Source: Paenibacillus sp. FSL H8-0548
GTDB lineage: Bacteria; Bacillota; Bacilli; Paenibacillales; Paenibacillaceae
Direction: 5' to 3'
Length of the DNA: 20,000 nt
NCBI RefSeq assembly: GCF_038630985.1
Contig: NZ_CP152049.1
Span: 1,175,001-1,195,000 of the forward strand
Every line of letters starts with the position of its first letter. Position 1 is the stretch's first letter. Made by a program: the position numbers and the translations under genes. Below, piece by piece: positions 1-9,126 of the stretch. Under the pieces are notes generated by a model that was not told the origin of the DNA, made no database searches, and saw nothing but the letters and a program-made list of their open reading frames with translations.

Positions 1-2572
<2,572 letters not shown>

Positions 2573-2720
2573 AACACGTTTACTGTGACCCATACATCCA
2601 GTAGACAGCAGCATAATAGGTTTCAGCAAACCTAACTTTCGTATCCAGTTTTCAATGTGCAAATGTTTCACTTGCATGAAAGTGAAGCAAGTCTGTATAT
2701 GTGGATTTTTATGTTCCCAT
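2573..2720 (+). other. 23S-to-tRNA spacer with two hairpins, no 5S gene
   Basis: Transcribed spacer. A perfect 7-bp hairpin lies at 2617-2634 (TAGGTTT, loop CAGC, AAACCTA) and another at 2667-2686 (TTCACTT, loop GCATGA, AAGTGAA). These are plausible processing structures. The stretch GTATCCAGTTTTCAA at 2641-2655 is of the kind usually found between 23S and 5S in Bacillus relatives, but no 5S sequence follows. No coding potential seen. Confidence 0.6.
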
Positions 2721-2796
2721 GGAGGATTAGCTCAGCTGGGAGAGCATCTGCCTTACAAGCAGAGGGTCGGCGGTTCGATCCCGTCATCCTCCACCA
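2721..2796 (+). tRNA. tRNA-Val (anticodon UAC), CCA encoded
   Basis: A 76-nt cloverleaf. The acceptor stem GGAGGAT pairs with ATCCTCC, followed by discriminator A and an encoded CCA. The D arm contains AGCTCAGCTGGGAGAGC. The anticodon stem TCTGC/GCAGA holds loop CTTACAA, giving anticodon TAC at 2754-2756 (reads GUA and other GUN valine codons). The T arm contains GGTTCGATCC. It lies about 150 nt after the 23S 3' end and is presumably co-transcribed with the rRNA operon. Confidence 0.97.
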
Positions 2797-2809
2797 TACT
2801 TTTTACCTT

Positions 2810-2843
2810 AAGCCTATATTCCTTGTGAATGAGGTTTTTTTTG
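2810..2843 (+). terminator. Rho-independent terminator of the rRNA/tRNA operon
   Basis: Imperfect hairpin with AAGCCT and ATTC on the 5' side pairing with GAAT and AGGTTT on the 3' side around loop CTTGT, followed directly by a run of eight T. It sits 14 nt after the tRNA CCA. Confidence 0.75.
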
Positions 2844-2994
2844 TTTTTATGGCAGTACATTGATTATTTTTGGCGCAGAATAGCACGACTTTCCCGCCTA
2901 AAAAGATGCTGCCGGCTCGATCTGCTCCACCTGCTATCCTCGCACCATCTACTCTGTCTGCTTTGCTCGCGCTACCAAATCAAATCAACTCACC
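2844..2994. other. Gene-free stretch after the rRNA operon
   Basis: Short open frames of about 65 codons occur here but have no Shine-Dalgarno site, unconvincing composition and no recognisable motif. Together with the repeats at 2995-3181 and the sequence to 3294 it forms a roughly 450-bp gene-free gap. Nothing else is supported. Confidence 0.5.
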
Positions 2995-3065
2995 TACAAT
3001 GTACTTTATGCAACAGAAACCTCACATGAACGCAGATTCGTACGACTACAATGTAATATTGCAGT
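2995..3065 (-). repeat. Two diverged copies of the 51-bp-spaced repeat
   Basis: Read on the minus strand, TGCATAAAGTACATTG (TGCA at 3009-3012) and TGCAATATTACATTG (TGCA at 3060-3063) share a TGCA-N(4-5)-TACA-NNG core with the better copies downstream and stand 51 bp apart. On the plus strand both begin with TACAATGTA (2995 and 3047). The similarity is partial, so membership in the family is tentative. Confidence 0.45.
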
Positions 3066-3101
3066 AGAATAGTGATCAAACGAGCATTTGTTATGATTAA
3101 A

Positions 3102-3181
3102 CAGTCAATCCGTTGTAAAAAGTGCAGTGTACGGTAGGTTCAAGTGGAGTTTCAGTCAATCCGTTGTAAAAAGTGCAATGT
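3102..3181 (-). repeat. Two near-identical 29-bp direct repeats, 51 bp apart
   Basis: Copies at 3102-3130 and 3153-3181 differ at one base. On the plus strand each starts CAGTCAATCCGTTG, runs through an A-run, and ends GTGCA(G/A)TGTA. The 22-bp segments between and after them are unrelated. Two copies alone with such spacing are not enough for a CRISPR array. Unrecognised intergenic repeat family. Confidence 0.85.
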
Positions 3182-3294
3182 AGCCTCGCTAGTAATGCAC
3201 CCTTTCCTCGACCCGACCATAAATGCCAGTATAAAGCGACGAGCTCATTAAGCAATAGATTTGGTTTTGAGTCGAAATAAATAAATACTTTTCA

Positions 3295-3323
3295 TTGAAA
3301 TTAGTTTAGAACTAAAATATAAT
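3295..3323 (+). promoter_or_regulatory. Sigma-A promoter of the MFS transporter gene
   Basis: TTGAAA (3295-3300) and a perfect TATAAT (3318-3323) separated by exactly 17 bp, about 45 bp before the start codon. Best promoter in the window by match to consensus. Confidence 0.85.
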
Positions 3324-3367
3324 AGTTAAGTTATAAAGTAATTATAGAGGATGTGTGGGAGAATCAT

Positions 3368-4816
3368 ATGAATCAAGTAGAAGCTCAAAAGGTCCGTTTC
3401 TGGCCGATTATGTTTGCTATTTTTATCGGGTCTTTTTTATGCGTATTGGCATCTGCCACGATTAACCTTGCACTCGAAATTTTGACCGAGCATTTCGAGA
3501 CGACGCTAAGCTCTGTACAGTGGACGTTAACGGGCTTTATGCTTGCAATGGGAACGACGGCACCAATTGCCGGTTATCTGGGCGAGAGGTTCAGCTATAG
3601 ACGTCTATATCTGTTTTCATTAATAGGATTTACTCTAGCATCGGTATTATGTGCAACTGCATGGAACGAAGGGTCACTCATTGTTTTTCGTGTGCTGCAG
3701 GGGGCATTTAGTGGATTGATTATACCAGCTACGATGTCCATTATTTATCAAATCATTCCGAGAGAACGACAGGCGATGGCAGTCGCGTTCTGGGGCTTGT
3801 CTGCGATGCTGGCACCAGCTTTCGGTCCTACGATTAGCGGCTGGATACTGGAGCATATGAATTGGCAGTGGCTGTTCCTCATGAATATTCCGATTGGGTT
3901 GATAGCTATTGGATTTGTTTATGCCTACATTCCATATTATCGCATGAACATTCCGAAGAGCTTCGATACGATTGGCTTCTTGACGGTTATTATAAGCAGC
4001 TCTTCCTTACTGTTAGCATTAGGCCAAGGCGGAAAATGGGGCTGGGGGTCTTGGGAAATCATTTCGTTATTCGCTCTAGGAGCGGTGTCGCTGCTCATAT
4101 TCATTAGGCAGGAGCTGACGACCGAAACACCGCTGCTTAATATTAGGGTGTTCAAAAATAAACGTTTTACGTTAAACGCAGTTATTTCTAATATTATTAC
4201 GATTAGCCTTTATTCAGGCACACTGCTGACTCCGATATTTCTACAAAGAATACAGAATGTCTCTGCGATGGAAACGGGTATGATATTGCTTCCTGCTTCG
4301 CTCGCCATGGCATTGCTCATGCCGGTTGTGGGCAAGCTGTATGGCATTCTGGGGCCGCGCTGGCTGATGTCAGCAGGTATTGTTCTACTCACTGTAGGAA
4401 CTCTGGCATTGAGTTGGTTAAGTCTGGATGTCTCTCATACGTACATCATCTGGTGGATGATTGTTCGTAATATTGGAATCGCTCTTGTTGTTATGCCATC
4501 GAGCAATGCAGCAATGGAACAAATTCCAGCTGAGCTGTCCGGTCATGCATCTGCGATAACGAACTGGACGAGAAATGTTTTTGGTTCCTTCGCGATAGCG
4601 ATATTCACAACGATGCTGGCATCGAGATCTCTGACACATGCAACTAACTTCATGGTGGCTGGAGACCAAGATAAGCTCCATATTGAGATGATGTCGTTCA
4701 CGATGAGCATCAATGATGTATACGTCGTTGCGACATTAGTTGCAGTCGTTGCCCTGCCGCTTAGCTTGTTCATCGGCAAAGTGAAGCAAGCTCCACGAGT
4801 TACTGAGACAAGCTAA
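3368..4816 (+). CDS. MFS drug exporter, DHA2 (EmrB/QacA-like) family
   Basis: Proton-coupled multidrug efflux protein of the cytoplasmic membrane, 482 aa from this start, the usual size for a 14-helix DHA2 transporter. The N-terminal helix is followed by a segment with W-T-L-T-G-F and a loop GERFSYRRLY matching the family's motif A position. The antiporter motif C is seen as APAFGPTISGWI, followed by NWQWLFLMNIPIG, a classic DHA2 signature. The ATG at 3368 is preferred because GGGAG at 3357-3361 lies 6 nt before it. The in-frame GTG at 3353 sits only 2 nt from its nearest SD-like AGAGG. It is a single-gene unit with a strong promoter and its own terminator. Substrate cannot be told from sequence, and no adjacent TetR/MarR regulator is present. 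Confidence 0.9.
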   Translation: MNQVEAQKVRFWPIMFAIFIGSFLCVLASATINLALEILTEHFETTLSSVQWTLTGFMLAMGTTAPIAGYLGERFSYRRLYLFSLIGFTLASVLCATAWNEGSLIVFRVLQGAFSGLIIPATMSIIYQIIPRERQAMAVAFWGLSAMLAPAFGPTISGWILEHMNWQWLFLMNIPIGLIAIGFVYAYIPYYRMNIPKSFDTIGFLTVIISSSSLLLALGQGGKWGWGSWEIISLFALGAVSLLIFIRQELTTETPLLNIRVFKNKRFTLNAVISNIITISLYSGTLLTPIFLQRIQNVSAMETGMILLPASLAMALLMPVVGKLYGILGPRWLMSAGIVLLTVGTLALSWLSLDVSHTYIIWWMIVRNIGIALVVMPSSNAAMEQIPAELSGHASAITNWTRNVFGSFAIAIFTTMLASRSLTHATNFMVAGDQDKLHIEMMSFTMSINDVYVVATLVAVVALPLSLFIGKVKQAPRVTETS

Positions 4817-4834
4817 TTACATCAATGAATCATT

Positions 4835-4879
4835 AATGCCGTATGTCAGATCTCCTTCTGCATGCGGTATTTTTATTTT
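4835..4879 (+). terminator. Rho-independent terminator after the MFS gene
   Basis: AATGCCGTATG (4835-4845) pairs over 11 positions, with G-U pairs, with CATGCGGTATT (4861-4871), followed by TTTTTATTTTG. Confidence 0.85.
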
Positions 4880-4940
4880 GAAAAGGAGTAAATTGCAAGT
4901 ATGTCGTTCCTGTTGAGGAGCGTTTCTTTTACGAAAAAAT

Positions 4941-5006
4941 GTTCTTTATTAAGAACTAATATGATGTTATATTAAGATTATGTTTCTTATAAAGTTTTAT
5001 ATAAGA
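4941..5006 (+). promoter_or_regulatory. Two inverted repeats before the ligase-acyltransferase operon
   Basis: GTTCTT-TATT-AAGAAC (4941-4956) and TCTTATA-N8-TATAAGA (4985-5006) are perfect dyads in the 230-bp leader. TATATT (4968-4973) between them could be a -10, but no good -35 is seen. Dyads of this size are typical of operators for a small dimeric repressor, which is inference. No regulator gene lies next to the operon. Confidence 0.4.
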
Positions 5007-5046
5007 GGATAAATTCATTATTTTACAATGGCGGGGGCAAGAATAG

Positions 5047-6795
5047 ATGAATATTCAGGGTAGGATGAACAAGGGGACAATGCCCTATTTTCTTCAAAAT
5101 AGAGCTGCGATAAGCCCTCATGACGTGGCATATAGCTTTCCGGCTGAAAACCAGCATTATACGTGGTTGAGAATTTGGGATGATACAAGCCGCGTCGCCA
5201 AGGGCTTGCTGCGACTGGGGATCAAGAAAGGCGACCGTATAGCGCTGCTTATGCCAGGCAGAATGGAGCTGGTGGTGTCCATGTTTGCAGCTGCTTGTAT
5301 TGGTGCCATTATCGTTCCGCTTAATACCTACTCCAAGAAGCAGGAGCTTCGGAATTATTTGAAGGATTCACGCCCAGCAGCCTTGATTATGGGGATAGAG
5401 GGACAGCATAATCACTACCCTACTATGCTTCAGGAGATACAAAGGGAGAGTAAGGCGGAGATGGATAACGACTGGTATCCAGCGCATATTTTTGTGTTAG
5501 AGAATGCAGATCGAGTGGCAGAGCCTTTCCTTTCTTACTTTGAGCTCGGAACGCTGAGTGATATGGAGGATGGAGATCGTTTTTTTAGCGCTTGTGCAGC
5601 GATTGCTCCCAAGGACCCGCTGATTTTACTGTATACCTCGGGTACGCTTGGCGTTCCAAAGGGAGTACTTCGTTCTACGGCCTCCTTCTTGTTGTCGGAT
5701 AATTCGGAGAAGGGCAGCCGTGTGCTGATGAGAATAAGCGATAAAATCACTCGTTATTTCTCCATTATGAATCTGCTTCCTTTATATCATCTGGGAGGGT
5801 TTGCTACCTTAATCACTAGCCTAAAAACATGTAATATCCGTATTGTGATGCTCAGTCACTTCAATCCTTTGAATGCGCTAGCTGCTGTTGAGAAGGAGAG
5901 GTGCAGAGTACTCGTAGGTACTCCGTTTATGGTGCAGCAGATGCTGGCATCTCCCAAGCGTAATAATTTTAATTTAAATTCGCTGCTAGGGATAGCCTTT
6001 ACTTCTGCCGCAGTTAACAATATTATTTTGCAAAAGATTATGAAAAGCTTGAATCTTTACTTCTTTATGGTAAGCTATGGCTCCTCGGAAGCAGGTGCTG
6101 TAGCAAACGGCACCTGTTTTCTCAATCGCAGGAGCAATATGATCTTATTGCTGCTGTATCGATTGCTGAGACACACGAATCTTTTAAGCGGACTCATTCA
6201 TTATAAAGAATTTGAAAAGAGCTCCTATAGCATCGGAGGCAGGGTAGATAAGCAGGTGGAGGTGAAAATAGTAAACCCGGAAACGGGCGAGACGCTTCCT
6301 TCTCATGAGCTTGGCGAAATTGCTATTCGGAGCTATCGGGTTATGCGCTATACGAATGAGCTGCAAGCCAAAGCGAGCGTTACGGAGGAAGGCTGGTATA
6401 AATCGGGGGATTTGGGCTTTCTGGATGAAAGAAGAAATTTAACGATTACGGGCAGGCTTCATCGGCTTATCACTCGCGGCGGAGAGAAGATATCACCGAT
6501 AGAAATTGAAAATGCGCTTCTCCGTCATCATGATGTGGATGAGGCGCTCGTCATTGGCGTGCCGGATGAGCTTTACGGGGAACAGATATGTGCCTGTATT
6601 GTAGCGAAGGAGGGAGCCGCATTAACCTCCGAAAAGCTAAAAAATGATTTGGCGCCACAGCTGTCGGCGTTCAAGCTGCCGCGGTATTTCGTATTTCTTC
6701 CCGAATTTCCACTCTCGCCCACAGGGAAGGTTTCGATCGCAGAGATTAAGTCGCTCGTGCTGACTGGAACTCTAGAGATGAAGAAACATGCGTAA
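5047..6795 (+). CDS. AMP-binding acyl-CoA synthetase / acyl-adenylate ligase
   Basis: Class I adenylate-forming enzyme, 582 aa, that activates a carboxylic acid with ATP, either to the acyl-CoA or to an acyl-adenylate passed to another carrier. Motifs in order: P-loop LLYTSGTLGVPKG (about 194-206), YHLGG near 247-251, YGSSE (344-348), SGD (453-455), ITGRLHRLITRGGEKI (467-482) and catalytic Lys561 in SPTGK. About 45 extra residues, partly hydrophobic (FLNRRSNMILLLLYRLL), follow YGSSE, longer than usual at that point. The first ATG has only GCGGGGGC upstream. ATGs at residues 7 and 12 also follow purine-rich stretches, so the start is uncertain. No carrier-protein domain is attached. The downstream acyltransferase gene overlaps by 8 bp, so the two are translationally coupled. 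Confidence 0.9.
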   Translation: MNIQGRMNKGTMPYFLQNRAAISPHDVAYSFPAENQHYTWLRIWDDTSRVAKGLLRLGIKKGDRIALLMPGRMELVVSMFAAACIGAIIVPLNTYSKKQELRNYLKDSRPAALIMGIEGQHNHYPTMLQEIQRESKAEMDNDWYPAHIFVLENADRVAEPFLSYFELGTLSDMEDGDRFFSACAAIAPKDPLILLYTSGTLGVPKGVLRSTASFLLSDNSEKGSRVLMRISDKITRYFSIMNLLPLYHLGGFATLITSLKTCNIRIVMLSHFNPLNALAAVEKERCRVLVGTPFMVQQMLASPKRNNFNLNSLLGIAFTSAAVNNIILQKIMKSLNLYFFMVSYGSSEAGAVANGTCFLNRRSNMILLLLYRLLRHTNLLSGLIHYKEFEKSSYSIGGRVDKQVEVKIVNPETGETLPSHELGEIAIRSYRVMRYTNELQAKASVTEEGWYKSGDLGFLDERRNLTITGRLHRLITRGGEKISPIEIENALLRHHDVDEALVIGVPDELYGEQICACIVAKEGAALTSEKLKNDLAPQLSAFKLPRYFVFLPEFPLSPTGKVSIAEIKSLVLTGTLEMKKHA

Positions 6796-7867
6796 ATACT
6801 ACCCTGGCATAACGGTATTTAAGCTGGCGGGCTCCTTGCTCGTTCTCATCGCTCATATTATGCTGCTTCGATACCTGGAGTTTGTGCCTGGCCAGAAGCT
6901 TTTCCAGTTTACCGCTCTTGCAACAAGAGTGGTGGTGCCTTGCTTTTATGTCATCGCTGGTTTTCTTGCCTATAAGGGATGGACGCATGCTGCAAGTCCG
7001 CGCAAATATATCGGGCGGTATTTCAAGCGCATCTTGATCATCTACTGTTTCTTTTGTTGTATTTTTGTTGCGGAGCATATTGTTCCGAAGCTCATTAGCG
7101 AAGGCTTATCAGCAGGCAATCTCTTTGTTCAAGCGAAGATCTTGTTTATGGCTTTTTTCCTAAATGGCCCATTTATTCAATTTTGGTTTATTCCACCGCT
7201 TATATTCGGTCTACTATCAGCTTATTGGCTTTTGCAAAAGGGGCAAGCTAGGCTTACTGCTATTATGGCGATAATAGGCTTTGCAGGCATTCAGTTTGTG
7301 TCGGGTAGTCTAATGACGCTGCCAGGCATTACAAAATTAAGCTTTCCTTTTCTTAGTCCTGTCTATCTTGAGTATCTCAGTTTATTTGCTACACGGTATA
7401 TTGGATTTGGTTTTACATTCGTTATTGCGGGTGTCTTGCTTGCCAAGCATGAAGAGCAATGGATGCAAATTAACATAAAACCTATTTTAATTTTCTCCAT
7501 TGCTCTTACGATGGTCGAGACAATGCTTCTGCTTGCTCTGAGTGAATGGACGAGGGACTATAAGCTTACCTTTAGCGTGCTTCCGAATACAGTCCTCATT
7601 TTTTACGGCATCATTCGGATGAAGGGTGCAGCGGTTCAGAAGTATCATAAGCAAATTAGCTTATTCAGTATCGTCACTTTTTTTGGGCATGTATTGTTCA
7701 TGTACATTAACTATGTTCTGTTAGGCTGGGATAGTGCCAGCATGACCGTTACCCAGGATGTGGTGCTTCTGCTCGTAACCTTCCTAGAATGTGTGGCTGC
7801 AACTGCGCTGCTGAGCTTAGTTGCTAAATATTTGCAGGCGAAGCAAACAAGAAGCATATCTATGTAG
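6788..7867 (+). CDS. Acyltransferase-3 family integral membrane protein
   Basis: A 359-aa multi-spanning protein with the AT3 (OafA/WecH-like) layout. It has a first helix with an in-membrane His (LLVLIAHIML, His23), TRVVVPCFYVIAGFL (46-60), a basic cytoplasmic stretch KYIGRYFKRI (73-82), and FWFIPPLIFGLLS (132-144), matching the family's H-x-WF-x-P-A region. About ten hydrophobic segments follow. The family moves acyl groups (commonly acetyl, from acyl-CoA) onto sugars, peptidoglycan or other extracytoplasmic acceptors. It starts inside the last codons of the ligase gene, so the ligase may supply its acyl donor; that is inference. The acceptor is unknown. No convincing terminator is seen in the 47 bp before the convergent lipoprotein gene. 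Confidence 0.85.
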   Translation: MRKYYPGITVFKLAGSLLVLIAHIMLLRYLEFVPGQKLFQFTALATRVVVPCFYVIAGFLAYKGWTHAASPRKYIGRYFKRILIIYCFFCCIFVAEHIVPKLISEGLSAGNLFVQAKILFMAFFLNGPFIQFWFIPPLIFGLLSAYWLLQKGQARLTAIMAIIGFAGIQFVSGSLMTLPGITKLSFPFLSPVYLEYLSLFATRYIGFGFTFVIAGVLLAKHEEQWMQINIKPILIFSIALTMVETMLLLALSEWTRDYKLTFSVLPNTVLIFYGIIRMKGAAVQKYHKQISLFSIVTFFGHVLFMYINYVLLGWDSASMTVTQDVVLLLVTFLECVAATALLSLVAKYLQAKQTRSISM

Positions 7868-7914
7868 AGCGCATTTTTGGATAACAGCTCGTACTACTAG
7901 TATAATGAATTAAT

Positions 7915-8754
7915 TTATTTGAAGAAGCTGTTGAAAATTTTAACTACACTATCCTGATCCTGAGAGATAGACAGCATAACATAATCACCGTTCCGGATGA
8001 GTTTGTAGTTCATAGCGTCCTCGTACTGATCCTGCAAATACGTTTCAAATGTTTTTTGTATACTTGCAGCACGTGCTTCCAAAGCCTTGGCTATATCATC
8101 GTAGCTATTGCTATCTTTCAGCTTCACAATAACAAGCTCAGTTGCTCTTGTATTCATCATGGCCTGATAGAAAACGGCTTCCGATAGCAGGCTGGCGGAA
8201 TCAATTCCGTATACATCGGCAATACGCTCGCCTTCAACGGCGATAAGGGCTGGTAATTCAATATCGGCGATAATCTTGGATGAGATGTCTGCAACCATAA
8301 TGTCTGCTGCAGGCTTCTCAGTTGGTTTTGCTGTTGGTTTTACTGTTGCACTTGGTTTTGTAATCGGTTTTTGTGTTGGCTTTTGTGTAGGTGCAGCAGT
8401 GGCCGACGGCTTCTGAGCGGGCTTTGCTGTAGGCTTGGCAGTTGGCTTAGCGGTAGGGGCGGGCTTTACTACTGCTTCGCTGTCAGCTGCTGTGTCTTCC
8501 GTAGCAGCAGGTGCAGTGGTAGCCGAGGGCTCACTTGTTGCACTGTCTTCTACGGCTGGCGCATCCGATATAGTCGGCACGTCTGTTTCGGGAGAACTGG
8601 TAGGCTGTTCTGTAGTCACGGTCTCATTCGACGTGTTACCTGCTACGGTATTACTCGGTACTTCTTTACCGGTGTTGCTGCAGCCAACTGCAAGCAGGGA
8701 TACGGTGAGTGTGAGTACAGCCATTCTGGATAAAGATTTCTTCATATGCAGCAT
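7915..8754 (-). CDS. DUF4358-type lipoprotein with Lys/Pro/Thr-rich linker
   Basis: 279 aa. A signal peptide with a lipobox (LLAVGC, Cys25) predicts anchoring to the outer face of the cytoplasmic membrane. Residues 26-95 are Thr/Ser/Glu-rich. Residues about 96-148 are a low-complexity linker built from PTAKP, QKP and TKP units, basic and extended, perhaps to cross or bind the anionic wall. The C-terminal 125 residues look like the DUF4358 fold seen in Bacillota lipoproteins (ADI..KI at the start, YLQDQYEDA and GDYVMLSIS towards the end), of unknown function. The start is set by AGGAG 8 nt before the ATG; an ATG three codons in is the alternative. A terminator-like hairpin lies just upstream, so expression may depend on readthrough from the acidic-protein gene. 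Confidence 0.8.
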   Translation of the reverse strand: MLHMKKSLSRMAVLTLTVSLLAVGCSNTGKEVPSNTVAGNTSNETVTTEQPTSSPETDVPTISDAPAVEDSATSEPSATTAPAATEDTAADSEAVVKPAPTAKPTAKPTAKPAQKPSATAAPTQKPTQKPITKPSATVKPTAKPTEKPAADIMVADISSKIIADIELPALIAVEGERIADVYGIDSASLLSEAVFYQAMMNTRATELVIVKLKDSNSYDDIAKALEARAASIQKTFETYLQDQYEDAMNYKLIRNGDYVMLSISQDQDSVVKIFNSFFK

Positions 8755-8770
8755 CTAATTCTCTCCTTAT

Positions 8771-8806
8771 AAAATAAAAGTCGAACATTAGACGTCAATG
8801 TTCGAC
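8771..8806 (-). terminator. Perfect hairpin between acidic-protein and lipoprotein genes
   Basis: On the minus strand GTCGAACATT, a 7-nt loop, AATGTTCGAC, then TTTTATTTT: a 10-bp perfect stem with a U-run. It fits a rho-independent terminator for the acidic-protein gene. It ends only about 17 nt before the start codon of the next gene, so it may also limit or attenuate that gene. Confidence 0.8.
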
Positions 8807-8840
8807 AAAAGGTTGCGAGAATGCTTTTAGCTATAAGGTA

Positions 8841-9065
8841 CTACTTCTCTTCGGAGGTTTCTTCTTCATCGTCTTCTTCATCCTCGGAAGATTCAACAAG
8901 TCGGAAATCATCCGTCTTCGCGCCATCCTCCCAGATCTCGACGAACAGAGCGTCGCAATGCTCAAAGTCTTCCGCTTTCAACGACAATGCTTTTTCCTCA
9001 TCAGCACCTACATAAATATTTTCCATGCCGTCCTCATTAAAGGACTGAATAACATAAATTTTCAT
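8841..9065 (-). CDS. Small, highly acidic hypothetical protein
   Basis: 74 aa, not recognised. The first 55 residues look folded (MKIYVIQSF, then ENIYVGADEEKAL and FVEIWEDG), suggesting a small alpha/beta unit. The last 18 residues are almost entirely Glu, Asp and Ser. SD AGGAG lies 10 nt before the ATG. An extended -10 (TGGTATACT) stands upstream and a strong terminator follows, so it looks like a genuine single gene rather than a chance frame. No membrane segment or Cys. Function cannot be assigned; an acidic tail like this could bind a basic partner, which is speculation. Confidence 0.75.
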   Translation of the reverse strand: MKIYVIQSFNEDGMENIYVGADEEKALSLKAEDFEHCDALFVEIWEDGAKTDDFRLVESSEDEEDDEEETSEEK

Positions 9066-9099
9066 ATTGTAATGTCTCCTTGAGAGTTAATATTGTAGC

Positions 9100-9105
9100 A
9101 GTATA
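9100..9105 (-). promoter_or_regulatory. Extended -10 promoter for the acidic-protein gene
   Basis: Minus-strand TGGTATACT (TGN plus TATACT) 35 nt before the start codon, in the 61-bp gap after the chemotaxis gene. No good -35 is present, as is usual for extended -10 promoters. Confidence 0.55.
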
Positions 9106-9126
9106 CCATAAAATGCTTCAGAAATA

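Noticed and set aside
2657..3067. Three short plus-strand frames across and after the tRNA.
   Set aside because: One runs through the tRNA itself; the others lack ribosome sites, motifs and coding-like composition.
3102..3181. CRISPR array.
   Set aside because: Only two good repeats, spacers of 22 bp, no dyad in the repeat and no cas genes nearby.
8371..8758. Plus-strand frames of 107-120 codons antisense to the lipoprotein.
   Set aside because: Mirror of the low-complexity Lys/Pro/Thr linker, with Cys/Gly/Val-rich nonsense composition and no ribosome site.
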